Position numbers and translations under genes: made by a program. Below the pieces are notes generated by a model. That model made no database searches. It had not been told where the DNA came from and saw nothing but the letters and a program-made list of their open reading frames with translations. This document shows positions 7,065 to 8,997 of a stretch of DNA of 8,997 bases, piece by piece. Positions within the stretch are counted from its first letter, which is position 1. Every line of letters starts with the position of its first letter. Where the stretch lies: NCBI GenBank assembly GCA_947459455.1, contig CANHEC010000049.1:1-8997 (forward strand). Reading direction: 5' to 3'. The DNA comes from Chitinophagaceae bacterium (GTDB taxonomy: Bacteria > Bacteroidota > Bacteroidia > Chitinophagales > Chitinophagaceae).

Positions 7065-8997
7065 TGGGTTGATTTGAACCATACGCCGCAGCGTATCTCC
7101 CACACATCCCTTGCTATTGGTCACTACCAGGCTTACCTGCCTGGGGCCAAATACACTGTACACATGGGTAAAAGGTGCACCACTGCTCAAATCACGAACG
7201 GTCGCATCTCCCAAATTCCACTGCCAACGGGTGAGCGTACCCACCCGCGGATTGCTGGCATCGGCAAAGCTGATCGCATTGTTTTCGCATGCCGGCGATG
7301 ACGTATTGAAAGCGGCCGTTGGCAATGGGTTTACGATATGCTGCTGCACGGCCGTATCGCTGAAGCAGCCTTTATCGCTCACAATCCAATGGCGAACGGT
7401 GAATGTATCGGCGGTTGCATAGCGCCTGACCGGATTCATTACCGAATCGATTTGACCATTACCGAAGTTCCAATAGTACTTTACAATGGCCTGGTTGGCG
7501 GCCGTACTGGTACTGGCAAAACGGCTACTATCTCGCAGGCAAAGCTCCGCTGGCACTGTAAAGCTGGCTTGGGGCTGCGCAAATACGTTGCTCAGCACCT
7601 TGCTGGTGTCTTTGATACAACCAGCTCCGGAGGTTACCCGCAGTTTTACTGTGAAAGGCCCGGTACCATTGTAGAAATGAACGGGATTGCGAACACTATC
7701 GATTCCACCGTCACCAAACTCCCAGCGGTATTTAAACTGTGCCTGGGTACCATCGGCTATGCTGCTGGCATCGGTAAATGCGGCACGACCTACTGGCAAA
7801 CAAACCGCGGCTGGCAATGCAAAATCGGCGACCGGGAATGCAGTGACCACCACCGAGCGGGTAAACGCAACGCTCCGGCAACCACTTTGATTTTCGACTA
7901 CCAGCCGAACGGTGTAGGTACCAGCTGCGGCGTAACTATTGGTGCGGGCTGCATTTGTGGTAGCGGTATCGCGGCGGCCATTGCCAAAATCCCAATACCA
8001 GCGCACAATAGTACTGCCGCTGGCGGTAGATGAATCGGTGAAACTGATGGGCGAACCAATGCACGCCGGCGCCGACACACCAAATTTGGCTACCGGCGGT
8101 AGTGTCACATTGATTGTTTTGACAGTGTCTGCTACGCAGCCAATATCGGTAATGATGGTTTGGCGAACCGAATATACACCCGGTGCTGCGTACAGCTTTG
8201 CCGGATTGCGTACCGAGTCTACCCCGCCATCGCCAAACTGCCAGCGCCAGCGGTTTATCGTTCTGCCCAGCCCATTCGATCGGTCGGTAAACCGGACCGA
8301 ATCGGTCGTGCAACCCGTATGCGTCCAATCGAAATTGGCGGTGGGTTTCGGAAACACTTCTACATCGTAGTCTATTTGTTGCTCGCCACTACAGCCATCG
8401 GGCGATGGGTTGGTGGCGAATACTGTTACCTTGTACAGGCCGGTATTGCTGAGGATGTAGCTGCGTGGCAGCCGGTATTGATACAGGGTTTTGCTATCTA
8501 CCACAAAGCTGCTATCTGGTACTGGTGCGTTAACGGTCGTATCGGTAAATCGGCCGTAAAACTGCCAACGCAACTGCGTGGCCTGGTAGGGCAGCGTAAT
8601 GGCAAAATTGAAAGGCGAATTGACGCAAGTAGCCGGAAAATTGACGGTAGCGAATTCATTTTTGATAGTGATGAACTGGCTGCGGTCGATCACATTGGTA
8701 CCGGCATTGTATCCATAAGATTCCACATTGCCATAGCCATACGCAATGGCCGAAAAACTGGAATCGGCAGTCAGTGTTTGCACCGGATTGCTCAGCGCCA
8801 AATTGGTCACCTCTTCCTGTAGATAGCTATAGCCGGTTCCGGGTATTCCCTGAAAACTACCTGTTGGCGGCAGCCCATTGATACGAAAAGAGGGTGCAGC
8901 CGCAGTTTGAATAATGATATTCAGGTAGCAACGGTCCACATTGCTTTGGCCCGGGGGTACCCAGTTTTGCCGCGCCGAAAAAACGGTGATGTTGTTG
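4965..8997 (-). CDS. T9SS-secreted surface protein A: IgGFc-binding-like head, large PKD array, type B sorting domain (5' end outside window)
   Basis: The frame is open to the right edge. The GTG at 8939 is internal, because 19 further in-frame codons upstream continue the domain (including NNITVFSARQNW and VPPGQSN). At least 1343 residues are visible. Numbering from 8939: up to about 92 is an IgGFc-binding-like region, 93-196 a PKD-like module, then PKD modules at about 197-280 (WQFGDGG), 281-367 (WDFGNG), 368-453 (WEFGDGG), 454-537 (WNFGNG), 538-625 (WNLGDA) and 626-715 (WNFGDA). Next are a degenerate WPN module (716-816), an FSGAGV Ig-like module (817-897), PKD-like modules at 898-984, 985-1070 and 1071-1156 (WDLGDG), an AGPD Ig-like module (1157-1236) and the type B sorting domain (1237-1324). 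Each module from 93 to 1156 has one early and one late cysteine. It is probably a long extracellular adhesin stalk, first in this operon as far as visible and paralogous to protein B. Confidence 0.92.
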   Translation of the reverse strand, partial: NNITVFSARQNWVPPGQSNVDRCYLNIIIQTAAAPSFRINGLPPTGSFQGIPGTGYSYLQEEVTNLALSNPVQTLTADSSFSAIAYGYGNVESYGYNAGTNVIDRSQFITIKNEFATVNFPATCVNSPFNFAITLPYQATQLRWQFYGRFTDTTVNAPVPDSSFVVDSKTLYQYRLPRSYILSNTGLYKVTVFATNPSPDGCSGEQQIDYDVEVFPKPTANFDWTHTGCTTDSVRFTDRSNGLGRTINRWRWQFGDGGVDSVRNPAKLYAAPGVYSVRQTIITDIGCVADTVKTINVTLPPVAKFGVSAPACIGSPISFTDSSTASGSTIVRWYWDFGNGRRDTATTNAARTNSYAAAGTYTVRLVVENQSGCRSVAFTRSVVVTAFPVADFALPAAVCLPVGRAAFTDASSIADGTQAQFKYRWEFGDGGIDSVRNPVHFYNGTGPFTVKLRVTSGAGCIKDTSKVLSNVFAQPQASFTVPAELCLRDSSRFASTSTAANQAIVKYYWNFGNGQIDSVMNPVRRYATADTFTVRHWIVSDKGCFSDTAVQQHIVNPLPTAAFNTSSPACENNAISFADASNPRVGTLTRWQWNLGDATVRDLSSGAPFTHVYSVFGPRQVSLVVTNSKGCVGDTLRRMVQINPLPRPDFVVPEVCLTDAFAVFTNNSSIPDGTGSTLSWQWNFGDAAATPANPNTSTARNAQHRYSAVGNYTVRLVVTSANGCVDSVSKVLTVNGDRPRADFVVLNDTRLCANETISIQNKSTVNFGAVTKTEIFWDWPNAAIVTTDDNPQPDKQYSHRYPDFQAPFSKAVQIRFLAYSGGVCVSEVIKTITLNASPRVVFQTIPGICLDASSRSILQASDAAGLPGAGTFSGAGVNAAGLFNPATVGVGTYTLQYRYISTVGCRDSATQTITVWPRPTANFNVDAPTCETQAITFRDASVPNFARLAQWNWTMGNGNTRNLNSANPFTEVYSSTGNYTVALQVITDSGCTSVPVSKTIRVNPLPKVDFTLPVVCMPVGLANFTDQSTIADGSQAQFTHRWSFGVGNAGATGRSVSYNYPAVGSYNVKLVVTSKDGCSDSLTKVLSDVNPQPLANFDITPPAVCIGDVQQLTDRSNPLAQTITGWFWDLGDGTRPTTQNVSYTYRSAGTFNVRMYYQTNKGCFSDTVVKPLTVHPYPVVNAGPDLVVLEGGQATINATATGSSNYTYLWTPATHLSSATVLTPVTRPTNDITYRLTVTGAGGCARSDDVFVKVLFDPVVPNGFSPNGDGINDVWNIKYISSYPGAVIQVFDRYGKQVFSSMGYNTPWDGKLNGADLPVGTYYYIIDPKNGRKARSGSVTILR
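4968..5231 (-). other. T9SS type B C-terminal sorting domain of protein A
   Basis: Residues 1237-1324 carry VPNGFSPNGDGIND, W.IKY, YPGA, VFDRYGKQVF, PWDGKLNG, LPVGTYYYII and the ending SVTILR. This is the gliding-motility-associated type B sorting signal that takes Sec-exported proteins through the T9SS to the cell surface. It has no gap relative to the domain of protein B, so both are likely handled by the same partner, plausibly the PorP/SprF-family protein at the end of the operon. Confidence 0.93.
7065..7838 (-). repeat. three extra PKD modules present only in protein A
   Basis: Residues 368-625 of protein A (258 residues, 774 bases, averaging 86 per module) have no counterpart in protein B. 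B passes directly from the module matching A 281-367 to the one matching A 626-715. Both ends sit at the same kind of boundary motif, F/LP..DF..P followed by CL. The three modules (call them X, Y, Z) each resemble a module of the C-terminal trio of A and B, where the order is Z, X, Y. X shares PVG.A.FTD and IADG.QAQF with 985-1070, Y shares KGCFSDT with 1071-1156, and Z shares PFT.VYS with 898-984. They look like an internal duplication in A, or a loss from B. Confidence 0.75.
8664..8997 (-). other. IgGFc-binding-like N-terminal head of protein A (partial)
   Basis: The visible part runs from the window edge to about residue 92 after the GTG at 8939. It contains ITVFSARQNW, DRCYLNIIIQ, FRINGLPP, GYSYLQEEV, then LTADSSFSAIAYGYG and SYGYNAGT. 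The order (strands, an 'f.iNG..p' piece, a 'Y.yL...v' piece, then 'h.l.ad..f.ai.YGyg..dSYgy..G') is that of the IgGFc-binding-like N-terminal region found in Bacteroidota surface proteins and in mucin-binding animal proteins. The rest of the domain and the signal peptide lie beyond the window. The fold assignment is by pattern; the ligand is unknown. Confidence 0.55.

Noticed and set aside
7338..8033. Plus-strand open frame of 231 codons
   Set aside because: It lies antisense to the PKD modules of protein A, has no recognisable motif or start context, and resembles other shadow frames opposite the repeats.
5472..8351. DNA-level tandem repeat or CRISPR-like array within the protein A gene
   Set aside because: The roughly 260-base periodicity comes from diverged PKD modules. 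There are no identical repeats with unique spacers, and reading frame is kept throughout.
8160..8822. Long plus-strand open frame (220 codons) inside the protein A gene
   Set aside because: It is antisense to well-supported IgGFc-like and PKD coding sequence. Its translation has no domain logic, and long antisense frames are expected opposite coding sequence of this composition.
8937..8939. GTG as the start codon of protein A
   Set aside because: The same frame continues 19 codons to the window edge with sequence fitting the IgGFc-like head, and no signal peptide follows this GTG.

Overview
The window looks like chromosomal DNA of a gliding-type Bacteroidota, most likely Chitinophagales/Chitinophagaceae. 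The assignment rests on protein content: type IX secretion (T9SS) 'type B' C-terminal sorting domains, long PKD-repeat surface proteins and a PorP/SprF-family outer-membrane protein, a combination essentially confined to this phylum. Base composition looks even across the window. I see no mobile element, RNA gene or CRISPR array, and no intergenic gap longer than 17 bases.

Layout, left to right. Bases 1-321 (+) are the 3' end of a small protein with a lipocalin-like look. It converges tail to tail, across 17 bases, on a three-gene block read entirely from the minus strand. In transcription order that block is: (A) 8997-4965, a giant PKD-array protein whose 5' end lies beyond the right edge; (B) 4963-1376, a complete 1195-residue protein with signal peptide, L-type lectin-like head, PKD array and T9SS sorting domain; (C) 1376-339, a complete 345-residue PorP/SprF-family protein. 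A and B are separated by one base, and B and C share one base (TAATG), so they almost certainly form one translationally coupled operon.

How the genes should work together. A and B are exported by Sec and then by the T9SS, using the roughly 88-residue C-terminal sorting domain that both carry. Genes of the PorP/SprF family often sit beside such substrates; SprF, next to SprB in Flavobacterium johnsoniae, is needed for SprB to reach the surface. C is therefore the likely dedicated outer-membrane partner of A and B.

The main observation is that A and B are tandem paralogues. Their last 699 residues are collinear, the coding segments are both exactly 2100 bases including the stop, and cysteine spacings match almost perfectly. 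Their N-terminal heads are unrelated (IgGFc-binding-like in A, lectin-like in B). A also carries three extra PKD modules (258 residues, 774 bases). This reads as a two-headed adhesin locus: one common stalk and anchor, two different binding heads, one export partner. The individual families are known; the two-head arrangement, the module shuffling and the two-cysteine-per-module ladder are the parts worth a second look.
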